DNA of 64,000 nt from Gloeopeniophorella convolvens (lineage: Eukaryota; Basidiomycota; Agaricomycetes; Russulales): contig WTXD01000008.1 of assembly GCA_022496205.1 (NCBI GenBank), positions 1 to 64,000 on the forward strand. Direction: 5' to 3'. This document shows positions 15,625-27,641 of the stretch, in pieces. Within the stretch, counting starts at the first letter, position 1. Each line of letters begins with the position of its first letter. A program made the translations under genes and the position numbers. The notes below the pieces were generated by a model. The model searched no databases. It worked only from the letters and a program-made list of their open reading frames with translations, and was not told the origin of the DNA.

Positions 15625-17997
15625 TCAGTCCTCTGACAAAGATAGCCTGATCGATGCCCGTCGGACGTCGTCGTGTTCAGGCGCTTCGCTCTGGGCCCAC
15701 GACCAGGCCCGCCCACCGGGTCCGTCTTCTTCTTCCGTAGTTTCCCCCTCGCTGGGCGGAGCAGGCTGCGCGGCAGCGGCGACTTCAGCGGCCTCTGGCT
15801 CCGCGGGTGGGAGGTGAATGTACGGCCGCACGCCGCCCAGCAACGAGACGGCGACGTAGAGCAGGAACGCGCTCATGACGAACATCGCCTTGGGGTAGGT
15901 CGCAACCGTCGCGCCGTAGATTGCCGCATATATTCCGGGCTGTGATGACGTTGAGCATCAGCGCTTTACGGCAGTGGCAATATCTGATAAAGCACGCACG
16001 GCAATGATATGCGAGACGGCGTTGGCGAGCCCCAACGCGCCGAAGACCAGCCCCACCTCGTTGCCCTTGCCCATCGCAAGCAGGCTGACTGCGGCAAGGG
16101 ATTGGAGCGCAGGGTTGCCACCGCTTGTGAGCGAGTTGAGTGATGTCAGGAACACGAAGAGTGGCTGCGATGACGTCGGTGCGATGGCGACCAACGCGTT
16201 GGCGGACGCGTCCGTGAACAGCGAGATGGCTGCAATGCGGCGGTCGAAGCGTATCGCGGAAGCTAGATGCGCCGGCGACGCATTCTGTGTCGCGCGCTTC
16301 CGCTTCGAAGAGAAGTAGGTAAGGATGGCTAGAGCCCGATAAGGCTGCTGGGCGACGGGAAGGCGTGTTGGAGCTTACCGGGCAGGATGATCAGAAGATT
16401 CGCCGCGCGAATGATCCAGAGGAACGACATGTAGTAGCCAAGCTAAATCCATTCGTCAAGGACGTGAGGAGGGAAGTGGAGCCAAGACAGACCTGTTCGG
16501 TAGTCCAGTCATACACATGCTTGACATACAAGTACTTGAGGTTGTACACTTGCTGTATGCAGCGCATGAGTAGGCAAATAATATGATAATTGTGCAGCTT
16601 ACATCGGACAGGACGTAGATAAAAAGGGCCGCTCCCGTCAGCGTTAGATTCCAGTCGCGTCCTTTCCGGCCCTCGAGCTTTTGGGGCACGAAGAGGGTAG
16701 CTGGGCGGAGGAATTGCAGTGCAACGCTGCGCGCAGTGCTCGTGATTCGATGGGCCACCCGTTTGTGCTGCTGCTGTGATTGATAGTCATACGTTGATTG
16801 TGGGCGTGGCAATCGACGGGACAGGGGTAGTGATTCGGGAAGGATGAAAATAACAAAGACAAGGTTCGTCAATGCAATGACGATAGCGAGGACGAATAGC
16901 GAGATGGTATTGGTTCCAACGAATAGGTGTAGGATAAGGCCGTTGAGCTAGAAATGGCATTCAGCTGCGCATCCCACGCGTCGAAGCGGTGATAGGACGC
17001 ATACCCAAGGCCCGGACGCCATCCCAATGTTGAGCATGCCCTGCATTGTGGCAAATATCTTCGCGCGAGAGCCATCAGCCGTACAGTCCGTTGCATAGCT
17101 ACGCAAGGAGTAAGCGCTGGGTTTGGTGGTGTTCTCATTGGGTGGGTGCAGCGTACGCATGAGTGATTCCGTTGTATGTCGACTGCGCCCCGAGTAGTCC
17201 TTCTACTAGTGGAGCAACAATGATAAAGGCCTCTGCATGCCGTCCAAAGACCGAGGAGGTGTCAGAAACAAGGATATAAACCATGTCCCTGTGATGAGAA
17301 TTAATCTAAATTAGGACCGCCGCAGGTGCTAGCCTTACATGAAGAGAGCCCCAAACATCACCAGGGCGAGAATCCTCTTGCGCCCAAGGATATCGCTGAG
17401 GTGACTTAGCCAGCCGGTAGTCAGAGCACTTAAAATGCTCTCTGTCGTCTTGACGGCTGCATGGAAGCGTGTTGGAGAAACGCATGTGGCTGTAGATGGG
17501 TGAGTGACTCACAGGCTTGTATCCGGGCTGCACGCGCTTGGACCTTAGGGTCCCCTGTACATTCATCAAATGTATTGACCGGTATTTCCGGGAGTTGTAC
17601 ATGGACGACGTTGCGTGTATGCAGGGACGGGGGGAGATGTACGGAGGTTGAGGGGACGGTGATGGGGGATGACATGGGCGAATCATGTAATGATCTACAA
17701 GCAATCTGGGTGTAGACCTCTACACGTGGAGCAAGAGTCATTCCACGCTAGGGCAGTCCTTAAGCAGGTGGACCCGGACTGAGGGCCATGGCTTACACAT
17801 AGTGAAGAAATAAGGACGACAGGCGCAATCCTAGGAGGAGTAAGTGACCAAACTGGGAATGGGAATGGGACTGACCAATAAGGGGTCGCCTTCCAATAGT
17901 TGGTTGACGAGCGGCGGCGGGAGGGGGGCGGGGAGAGGGAGGAATCCGAGTCGAGGAGGGGCTCCTCCTCCTCGTTTGTTGGGGAGCGGACAGTCAT
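15625..17997 (-). CDS. Major facilitator superfamily transporter
   Basis: Plasma or vacuolar membrane transporter; substrate not predictable. The start at 17997 gives MTVRSPTNEEEEPLLDSDSS, a Ser/acid-rich cytosolic N-terminus, then the first membrane span WIAPVVLISSLCRGMTLAPR leading to VEVYTQIACR. The loop between spans 2 and 3 reads GWLSHLSDILGRKRILAL, matching the MFS G-x3-D-x2-GRK/R signature. Later exons contain ATMQGMLNIGMASGP and several hydrophobic spans up to MFVMSAFLLYVAVSLLGG, followed by an acidic C-terminal tail. The product is about 600 residues in roughly nine exons. The 5' end faces the AT-hook gene with about 330 bp between starts. Confidence 0.86.
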
Positions 17998-18326
17998 GGA
18001 GAAGGACGGGCTGTGTGAGGGATGGTTTGGCGTATTTATGCTAATAAAATGACGGATCAGCGGCGTGGGCGGCAGAGCGCATGGGCTGAGAGAGCGGACG
18101 AGGGGGCCACTCACTCACTCTTCACTCATTCTGGTCGAACGAGAAGCACGTTCTTTATCTGATAAGCTCGACCCCAAATCACGGATCCAGAACACCCTCT
18201 TATTACCTCATCATTTCCCACGGCTCAATCATCAGACGCGTGTGGCCTTGCCTGGCCGTGCCATCTCCTTCGAGCCGCGACCTGCGACGCGTTCTGTCCT
18301 CGTCCTCGTCCTCATCTGCGACCACC

Positions 18327-21300
18327 ATGCCACTCCGTAGATCAGGCTCATCTCAGATGTCCGTCCTCAGGGACACAAAACTCACAGACTTCTTTCCGCG
18401 CCGACCTTCATTTGGCGCAACCGACCCCCCCTCTTCCCAGCCTTCGATCCCAGGTCGATCTCAGTCCGATTCAACCAACTCGAAGCCACTACCTCCACGC
18501 CCAGTAGTCAAGCGGAAGCCTGGCGGACCCAAGGGAAGCGGGAAGAAAGTACAGACTAGTCCTGACCAGAATGCCGGTGTCTCGCTTAAACGGCCTTCAT
18601 ATGTTGCCACTGGCGGCGTATCCGCGCCACAACCACCTTTGCCTGGCTCTTCTCAACCTGATACGGACAACTCCAGTCCACCTATGAAGCGCAAGCCTGG
18701 AAGACCCAAGGGCAGTGGAAAGAAGGCCGTAAAGCCTGAGAAAGACGCGTCTTCCTCACGTTCCTCGACCAAGGCCACGCCACTGGATCTCTCCGTCGCT
18801 CCTTCACCTCTCCATGCCAACATTCGGTCTCGACTTAGGGCAAGCTCCCCGAAGAAGGCTCCCATCACCTCTCGTGTCGTCACGCCGTCTAAACGGAAAC
18901 TCGACGACGACGACGCCGCTAGTATCACCAGCTCCGAGGTCCCCCTCAGCCTCTTCTACACACCAAATCAAGGCTCCACTCCGTCGAATGTCCTTGCATC
19001 CAGGCCCTCGAAATCTTCTCTTTATGAAGTTCAGCCTTCGTCCGCCCGAAGGGTCTCAAGTAAAAGGCGCCGCATCTCGTCTCCCAAGAAGCCGTCATCT
19101 GTCCAGGTACCCGCTACACCTGTCAAGGTCCGCACGGATGAAGAGGTTGTCCCGACAAGCCAATCTAGCGAAATTGGGTTGTATACACCTGTGCGGACTA
19201 ACACAGCTGCGCGACGCAAGCAGGAGGTACAAGATGGTGTCGAGAGCTGGAGGCGTGGAAAGAGCGCATACAAGCTCGGAGATACTTCTCCATTGCGCCT
19301 TGTCTCCGATGGCGACTATTCCATGGAAGTCGACCGGCCCCTGTCTCCTCTCACATCGTGCCAGTACAGTACCGCCCCGGAGTCACCACTATCCTCAGTG
19401 CCTGACCTGGACGTCGAGCCTTTACCGGCTGTGCTTGACGAACTCCCACCGCCGCTGTCTCAACACTCCCTGCCCTCTCCTTCCTCTTCTTCTGGCGGTG
19501 AGGCACTTCCCATTGTTCCGCAGCTTTCCATCCCGCCTCCAGTGCGTCCGGTAACGCCTCCACCAAGTTCACCAGAACAGGAGCAACATACACCCACGCC
19601 TGTTGCCCCCAAAGACTCCAAAACCAAGACAGCCGAGATTATCGCGGAGATTTTGGCGAACGTCCGCGCCAAGGCAGTGGCTGATGACGACGACGACGAC
19701 GAAGCGCGTTTGCATGCCCCAATCAAAGATGAGCTGAGTTCTGATGAGGACGAAGACGAGCCCTTCTGGAAAACCGCCAAGCCTTCGACTAGGTATGATC
19801 GCACTTTCGCCCAAACCAATCTTCCATCTAACCTTTCGACAGTCGTCTACCTCAGGCGTCGGTCACACCCGGTGCTGCCCAATCTCGCACCCGTGGCCGC
19901 TCTTCCCTTCCTTCTCCTTCTTCTCCCTCACCTTCGCATCGATCCACATCGCCTGATGAACCCCTATCTACCCAATATAATGCCCGGGGTAGACGCTCAC
20001 AAGCTGGTCCTGTCTTTGACCCAAGCTCGCCATTCAACGACGCGCCCGTCCGCCGCCCTATGCGCAAGAAGCGACCAACGACCCGTGAAGTGAGAACCTT
20101 GACCGTTGCCCCGGTGACAATACCCGCTGCCCGGAAGGTCGACCCGATTGGTGCTCTGCTCCGCGAACGCAAGAAAGAGACGCGCACGGGCGGCGGAATA
20201 GACGCTCTGAACCTTGCGGAGGGTTACGATCCCGATAACCTCTTATCAGATTTCAGCATCGATGAAGAGGATGAAGGCTCCATCCCCGATGCACCATCGG
20301 ATTGGTCAGGTTGGGCGGACGAGGACACCGCTGGTCGGGCCGTGTCCGTAGGCCTGCAGAATGATCGCGCTAGTGTGAAGGCCAATCCGCTGGAGGATGA
20401 AGTTCTCCAAGAAGATCGTGAGCGCCTCCTGGGTGCTAAAGAGGGTGAAGCTGTGGGCAAGATCCTGGATGCTGATCGCAAGTTGGGGCAAGTCATAGCC
20501 GAGAGAGTTCATGGGGTTAGGGTGTTCGCTGTCGTTGCCGATGATGAGGAGGATGCGGAGATGCACGAAGAGGCGCTCGATATCCACGAGCTCACAAAGG
20601 ATACAACTGCCGCGCTGCATATGCTTTGCGAAGCCGTCAAGCGACAGGGTATGCTAGTTCTTTCCTCTCATGCCGTAGGACTGACTAATACCGGTCCGGC
20701 AGACGGTGGGTATACGCAAGTTGTGCTGAGGATACTCTCCGCGAAAGATTTGGCGGTTCCTGGGGTTGCACAATGGCTGTGTGAACAAGGTATGGGCTAC
20801 TTTGTTTTGACAGGGGTGCTCATACTGACGTTAATGGCGCATCAAGCACTATGGTCCGAGGACGAATTATTGGGGCGTGTTATCCGGAGGTTCCTTCTCG
20901 ACTTACCCTTATGGGCTCAATCCTATCTCGGTTCGCCACTAAGCGTCGACCTCATTGCGCACACGTTCTCCCGGCTGGGGATACGAGAGGATCTGCGTGC
21001 ATACGTGCACACCCAGCAAGGCTCAACCTTGCCGCGCCTCCCTAATCGATCCGGCGTCTTACGAAACATGGTAAGGATGATAGCGACATTTTCTTCGTAA
21101 GTCTATGCACCCTTCATTTATCGCGATTTGCTGAAATCTTCCTCGTGTCTCAAGTCGGTGGAGTGCGGAGCAGCTGCCTGATGTAATTATGTCCTTGCTG
21201 CTCATCGGGGTAGATGCGGGTTCCTCCGCCGAGCTTAGACGGGACGTTCTGTCCACCCTATCCCTCCTATGTTGGCAGTTGCCTGCTGATTTCAATGACG

Positions 21301-22091
21301 CCGAAAACAATGTGCGTAGTGTCGAGATGTCGTCTCTCGTCGCCCACGCTGACTTAGGGTCTAGGAGACCTTGGTAGCTGAAAGAGTGCTGGATTTCGCA
21401 AAAACCTTGTCGGCCCCCAATCAGGCGTTCTTGCTCTCATTCTTCACTAAAGGCAGCGAACCAAGCCTTCGCATTGCTCGTGCTGTCGCCCATCATATCT
21501 TGACCAATTCTGTCATAGAAGCTGTATGTCACGCGTTGCCACCCTTGGCACTCCACGCTAACATGCACCATCAGTCATCATATGCCCTCCCGCCACTAGA
21601 CCCATTGATCGCTGTGCTAGCGGAGCCTGACGGACCTTTCGATATCGCAGATGCGACGGACTACGACTCGCTCACATCGCGTGTCGCTATTCTCAGCGTT
21701 GTTCTGTCCGACATTGAGAGTTACGTCGAGGAGGAGAGCTCGCTAAGGAGACTGGCACAGGTAACAACGACAGATGGAAGTCCGCGCAAGAAAGAAATGA
21801 TGCCACTGGAGCTCGTCAGGGCTCGCCTTGACGCTATGCATGGGAAAATCTGTACGTCCCTGCCTTTCTATTGTCTCATTGGTGTGTTTATCTGACTGGC
21901 GCGTGATCGTAGTCGACACACGCGCCGCTCACCTTGATAGATCGCGAGCAAAGGGTGCTATTCAGCGCCTCTCCATGCGGGTGCACTATCAACGTGCCGC
22001 CCTATCCAAAACCAGCTGCCAGATGCGACTCGGAGCCTATTTCACGCCAGGTGACACGTTCAGACAGCCCAAGCAGAAGAACAGATGGTAG
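18327..22091 (+). CDS. Large AT-hook protein, CANIN/SLF2-Nse6-like candidate
   Basis: A protein of about 1130 residues. The start at 18327 (MPLRRSGSSQMSVLRDTKL) is chosen over an upstream in-frame ATG at 18240 because the conserved-looking sequence begins here. The N-terminal half is Ser/Pro-rich and disordered, with two AT-hook-like motifs, KRKPGGPKGSGKK and KRKPGRPKGSGKK, implying minor-groove DNA binding. After PMRKKRPTTREVRTL comes an ordered part starting PIGALLRERKKETRTGGG, followed by an acidic stretch and helical segments ending HLDRSRAKGAIQRLSMRVHY. This layout recalls the CANIN domain of Smc5/6-associated proteins (SLF2, Nse6). The similarity is judged by eye, so the family call is tentative. 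Confidence 0.5.
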
Positions 22092-22583
22092 TCTTGATCA
22101 TGCTTCTCTATCGCTTTATAATCTCCCGCGTACAACCAAACTATATAGCTCAGCCCCGCAGTTACCTTTTGTCGCATCCTGGTTTCGATGCCTCACCCAT
22201 TCCACGTTCGCACTGCAAGTATTGTTATAATTATCACAGTACAAATTCTATACTTAGTCAGACCCTTCGGTGCCTTGAATCCACCATGGCAAAGCTCCCT
22301 ATCGTGAACTATCGTTGCTCCTTAGGACCATGCGTTCGGGTATCGCTTAATCCATTGTCGTCGTATACCCCTGGAAGGGCAGATTGAATCGTCTTTGAGG
22401 GCTTGCAGTGTTATGTATACTAGCCGCAGTTGTACCATGGCCGGTAGGTACCGGACCATCTATTTTTCACGGCTATTATCAAGGGTTGATTGTTCCTCGG
22501 AGATGTGCGTACAGTGGACATTATCATACACAGTCGCTCGATAGTGGCGCACGCTTCTTATCTCCCGACGCCGCTGAGCTCTC
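22092..22583. other. Convergent 3' intergenic region (AT-hook gene and OPT gene)
   Basis: About 490 bp between two gene ends that point toward each other. No supported ORF or RNA gene was seen; it presumably holds both polyadenylation regions. Confidence 0.4.
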
Positions 22584-25500
22584 CTACGACTGGATAACCG
22601 CACACCTGTCATAGTTCCCGTTCTGGTTTGCGCCCCACCACTGCGGGAATAAGTGGGACGTCCCGGCTGCGCCCTGCACCGCGAAGGACAGGATGAACAC
22701 CATGACCTGCGTACCGCCGTCAAGCGCTGCAAAGGGTATAATTAGCCTGGCACGCGGGGCGCCGCACTCGACCACGCACCCGCTCCGAGAATATAATTGT
22801 ACTTCGCGAACCACTTGGGGTAGCGCGTGCGTAGGAACCACTGTGAGAACCAGGCAATCGTGAAGTAGACCGTGATAGACGAGTTGATGCCGACGCAGAG
22901 CCAGCCGATGTAGTACCTGGAAGGAAGCATCAGCCGGCATGCTCCGCGCCGCCTGGTCACGCCGCTGTCCGCGTCACGTACGCAATGACCGGGGTGTAGA
23001 GATAATCCATGCGCAGCTTCGGCGCGAACTTGTGGATGATCCAGAACGGGACGGGCACGAAGAGGCCAAGCACGTAGCTCCATGCGACCCACTGATAGCG
23101 TTTGCCGTGCGCGAAGAGCTCGTGAGAAAGCCCGCCCCACGCGACCGACTGCGAGTTGTACTGCTGCGGCTGCTGGCCGGACCAGATGTTCGTGCCCTCG
23201 ACGGAGAGCAGGATCTCACGCTGGTTGTCGATGATCGAGTTCATCATGACTGGTTTCTCCGCGTCAACGGGGCTGGCATCGTTGGGGACGGGGGAAGGGA
23301 CGTACTGTAGTTAAGCACCGAGCCAAAGAGCGTGCCGATAATCTGCGCGGTAAACGCCGCCCGAGGTGGGAGCTTTGTGTCTGGTGGCGCCAAAGGGGTG
23401 AGAGGTTTCTCATAAAGCTCAATGGCATGACCATACACTGGGAAATCTTCAGGTCCCTGAGTAGCAGCTGTGCTTGGTTTACAGAATCTAGTTGATTGGG
23501 CATGAATTAGCTTCGCAAGACATCGCTCGTCTCCAATGGCTCACTATAACTGAAAAGCACGAAGTACATATTGGCCATGGGCTTTCCAGGGTGCAGGAAT
23601 CCGCCGATCATCTGTACGAAGGGCTGGATGATAAACGCCAGACCAGTCATAGCATAGAGGGATCCGAAGAATAGGATGGAAATGCTCGCTAGTAAGCATG
23701 CGATAATGAAGCCCCACCTACGAGATTGAAAAATGCTCGTCAGTATTTCACGAGAACCAAGCCTCTCGTGCGCGTACCATGGGAGAGTCGAGTCCGTCTT
23801 GTAGATGATGACCATGGCCGTGATGAACGCTGCAGCCAATACCACAGCATACCAGCTGTTCGGAGCATCCGGATACTAGAGCGACAACGGACAAAGTTTA
23901 TCGCCTGACTTTGAGCGATTGAGTAGCGACAGAACAGACCTTGAGCATCTCGCGGTAGTGAGGGTCAATATCATCCTCGGGAGGAGGGGCATCTCGTTTG
24001 CCGTCGTCCCTCCAGAACCTCCAGTCGAAATCTGCCCATATCTTCTTTATCGCATCTTTGTTCATCCAGCTCCACGCTGCGCGGAGATCATTGCGGTTCC
24101 AGATCAAAAGGTGCGTGAACGTCGCGGCCATGCCGATGTTGGACGTGAGAAGGTAAACAATCCAAGTGCCAGCGTAAAAAGGGAGTCCTTGTTCTGCAAG
24201 TAGCTTCGGGTCGACCTCAAATTTGTCATTGAGGATGAGAAGCTGGTCATAGACTGTACCGTTCTCATAGAAGAGTTCCTGAGAGAGCTGTGGGCGCGGT
24301 CAGTGAGCAGGAGCTGTCAGCACCGTGGGACGTCGCCTACGAAAGGGAATGACCTAGAGTCCCAGATGTTCTTATAGTAGACAGCGACGAAGACAACCCT
24401 GCGCTGAGACGTAAGTCGAATCCTGGAAGGCATATGTTATCACTTACATGCACAAGATGTAACCAACGAGGTTAGAGAACTTATGAACGCGTTTTAGTGA
24501 CATCGTGGGAGTGCTAGGTGCAGCCCGGCACTTACCTGGGCCCTCAGCGGAATCGTGAACGGATTCTGACCCCCCGATATATATTGCCAGTCAAAACATA
24601 TGGAAAGAAGGCCCAGGCCCTCGTTACCGTTGGAGCCACCAAATATTCTTGTAAAGTCGGTAGACCTCGGATTTGCGAGGCAGAAGACAGAGAAGCCCGT
24701 AAGTAATGGGAACATCCACTCGGGGAACAGTTCCCATACGAAGATGCTAATGGTTTGTCAATAAGAGTTGGCCGTGTGCACGAATGTCGACTTACACAAA
24801 GAATGCAACATAGAAAAGCCTCAGTCTCTTCTTGTTACTGTCAGACTTTCTCGTATCCCCTTCCTTGTAGAACGCGTCGAACATCGAAACTAGGGGCAGT
24901 ACACCGGGGTACAGCATCTTGGAAGGGTACAGAAGGATCGCTGTTACAAATTCACTCAGATAAAAGCTCTGTAGCGAACGAGAAAACGTACGCCTCATCA
25001 AACCGCCAATACCATATCCGAGAAGCTGACTTGAGAAAAGGAGGAAGATGGACGCCGCGGCATTCGGGGTGATATTGTAAAATAGACGTTGTACCGCAAG
25101 TACCTCAGTTCCCAGAGCGGAGTTTGCAGCTGCACTTGCCATAATTACTATGAATGCGTTCTCCTTTTTGTTGAAGGGTCCCTTCGAACGACGCATCAGA
25201 GGCGCTGATAGGAACATGGTGGCCGGTGCGCACCGGGTTCAAATAGCGGAACCACCCCCAACGAGGGATGATGGCCTCCATGAATATCCCGACAACGTAG
25301 GTGATAATCGCAAGGAACATAGTCGAGACCAAAACCGTTTGCTGCAATACACCGTTGAAATGCGTTCGAAGCCGCAGGGTCCACTTACTTACCGGCTTAA
25401 AGTAGTAGATCTCCGCTGTTGAGTGGCGTGAATACGCTGCTAGTGTCTTGCGATGCATTCACAAAGGCTTACCAAGAACGCCCCCAAAGGCTGAGAGCCC

Positions 25501-25794
25501 AATGCCAATGAAGAAGGACCGGAACGTCCACGGGCTCAAGGAAGGGTCATCTTCAACAGAAATGATGTGGGTGACAATGTCCCGCTCGTTCTGGAGGACC
25601 TCAGTAACGTCAGACCCGGTGATGGACTCTGTGTCGGCCTTGAAGTATGGACCCTTCTCGTCTGAGAATTTCTCAGACGTGTCCATGTCCATTTGCTTCT
25701 CTTTGGCAAGGGATGGTTCAGTGGCAAGAAGGGATGCCATGGGAGGTATCACCAGTTCGTTCTGGGGAACGACGGATCCTCCAATCTCAGCCAT
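22584..25794 (-). CDS. Oligopeptide transporter, OPT family
   Basis: A proton-coupled transporter of small peptides or related compounds in the plasma membrane. The start at 25794 gives MAEIGGSVVPQNELVIPP, an acidic N-terminus, then the family entry motif around VEDDPSLSPWTFRSFF. Many short exons carry the membrane spans, for example ENAFIVIMASAAANSALG, LLGYGIGGLMRRTF, SKMLYPGVLPLVSMFDAF and IYKTDSTLPWYAHE. QYTKLPPRAAFTAQIIGT matches the conserved K-x-PPR region and is formed across an intron. WGGLSHELFAHGKRYQW precedes the last spans, and the C-terminus ends FPQWWGANQNGNYDRC. The estimated length of about 850 residues and at least ten introns suit a fungal OPT. No broken motif was found. Confidence 0.93.
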
Positions 25795-26521
25795 AGTGGC
25801 GCTCCTTATGAACCATGAGACCGAGTTGTGGAGTTTAGGGAAGATAAGGGCCTGGAAAAACCAAGAGAACAGTAGGCAGCTGTCCGGCCCCTTCGAGCAT
25901 TGCATCCGGGTACCTGCCGCAGAGCCGTGCGATAACTTTGGTGGCCATGACCGTGTCATGAGAAGAACGGACCTCCTTCGGAAAGCGGATTCGCCAAGTG
26001 TCCACACGCACAGAAGACACCATGTGGAAGTACTAGACGCTAGTAGTTGTCCCTGGCCCGATACGAGAGTAAGTGCAGCCTAAATTCCTGGGGTTCGCAG
26101 ATAAGCCGAGCGACAGGCAAGGCGATCACATCATGGCACTACATGGGGGCTTCGCGGTCAGAGCGATTCAGCAATGTTAGTTGTCAGGTCCTACTCCTTA
26201 TCCACGCTCTTCGAGCGAAAATTGCGCATCCGAGTTGGTCGATAGTGTCCCTGGCGTATGGCATGCTACATAAAAGGCGCGTATATGCAATGCGGCGTCG
26301 GAGTTGGTACGTTGGAAGTTATTCTTAGTGGTGAATAAACTGCTACTAGCGGTCTGTTGGCACGCCAGTCACGGCGGGGGCGCCGCAGCGGTCAAGCAAC
26401 GGCGCCAGCAGCTTGGGGCGGAAGAGAATTACATAATACGGGGATGTCACGCTTTGTCACGTTGGGACCGGCGGTTGTCGCCTTCGCGCTCTCGTCCGTT
26501 CTCCGTTGTCCGATCCTTGCC
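25795..26521. other. Divergent promoter region of the OPT and OSCP genes
   Basis: About 730 bp between two start codons facing away from each other. ACATAAAAGG at about 26270 may serve as a TATA element for the plus-strand gene. An open stretch continues upstream of the OPT start on the minus strand (to about 26007), but its translation shows no conserved sequence. Confidence 0.35.
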
Positions 26522-27264
26522 ATGTCACTCTCTTCAATTCGTACATACGCCGCTGCAGCCGGCTTGGGACGGCGTGCGGCTTCCACCATTGCCCTCAAAT
26601 ATGCCAATGCTACCTACTCTGCGGCTCTCGCAAAGTCACCTCAGGTCCTGACCAAAGTTCAGACCGAGCTTAACGCCATCTCAAAGTCCATTGAAGAGGT
26701 CCCCGAGCTCAAGACGTTCGTTACAAACCCCACTCTCTCCGTCAAGGACCGCAAAGCAGGCCTTCCTTCCCTCTACGCGCGTGCTGAGGGTACCGGTGCG
26801 AAGAAGGACCCGGTGTCGGACATCACAAAGAACCTTTTCCTCTTGCTTTCGGAGAATGGGCGGTTGGTGGAGACGGCCGGAATAATCGAGGGCTTCAATG
26901 AGCTCGTCTCCAAATACAAGGGCGAACTGAATGTCACCGTTACGTCGGCGACGCCCCTTCCCAAGGACGTCTTGACGCGTTTGGAGGCCACGTTGAAGCA
27001 GTCCCAGACTGCTCAGCAGGCGAAGACCCTCAAGGTGACGAATAAAGTGAGTGCTGTGTTAACTCGCAGACCGATTCTCTGACCGTGTTTCTGTTCAGGT
27101 GAACCCCTCTGTATTGGGCGGCTTGGTCGTAGACTTCGGGGAGAAAACCATCGACCTCAGCGTCTCGTCACGGATCAGCAAGCTCAACAACCTCCTTCAA
27201 CGTCAGTCTTGCCTTATTCTCACCTCCTTTTGCAGCGACTAATCCCCTCGCAGAGTCCGTGTAA
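26522..27264 (+). CDS. ATP5: Mitochondrial ATP synthase OSCP subunit (Atp5/delta)
   Basis: Oligomycin-sensitivity-conferring protein, part of the peripheral stalk linking F1 and Fo in the inner mitochondrial membrane. The start at 26522 (MSLSSIRTYAAAAGLGRRAA) gives an Arg/Ala-rich mitochondrial presequence; an upstream in-frame ATG at 26444 would add a hydrophobic stretch unlike a presequence. The mature part has ALKYANATYSAALAKSPQVL, LKTFVTNPTLSVKDRKAGL and LLSENGRLVETAGIIEGF. The C-terminal signature NPSVLGGLVVDFGEKTIDLS is followed by SVSSRISKLNNLLQ. Two introns lie near the 3' end; the second splits the last four codons, giving LLQQSV and a TAA at 27262. About 210 residues, as expected. 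Confidence 0.93.
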
Positions 27265-27641
27265 TGGACGCAGCAAGAAGATGAGTTCATGATAGATAGG
27301 CTTGTGTGCGACTAAAATATACACTGGTTCTTTCTCCCTTGTGTGATTATGTAATACGCGTTTGTGGAAGGACACGGTCGCGCGATGCGAACCCGGCACT
27401 GGTTGAATCCATTCGACATTGCCTGAGTGATTGCACCCATCGCTTGTCCGCTGTTCACGCAACCTTGACTCCTCAGTCGCAGTTGGCGGCCGCGTCGAAT
27501 GAGTGCGCGCCGTGGGTCGTCGACAGCCCCAGCGTGGGCAACCTTGTCTGGTCGGGTCAATTCGTATCGGTTCGGCTTCTTGCTGACTTCCCTTCAGCAC
27601 CGCGATCATCGTCCCCTTCAAGTAACGGCAATACCTCCGAC

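Noticed and set aside
26357..26521. Upstream extension of the OSCP frame
   Set aside because: The frame is open, but its translation is hydrophobic and not presequence-like; the ATG at 26522 gives a normal mitochondrial targeting sequence.
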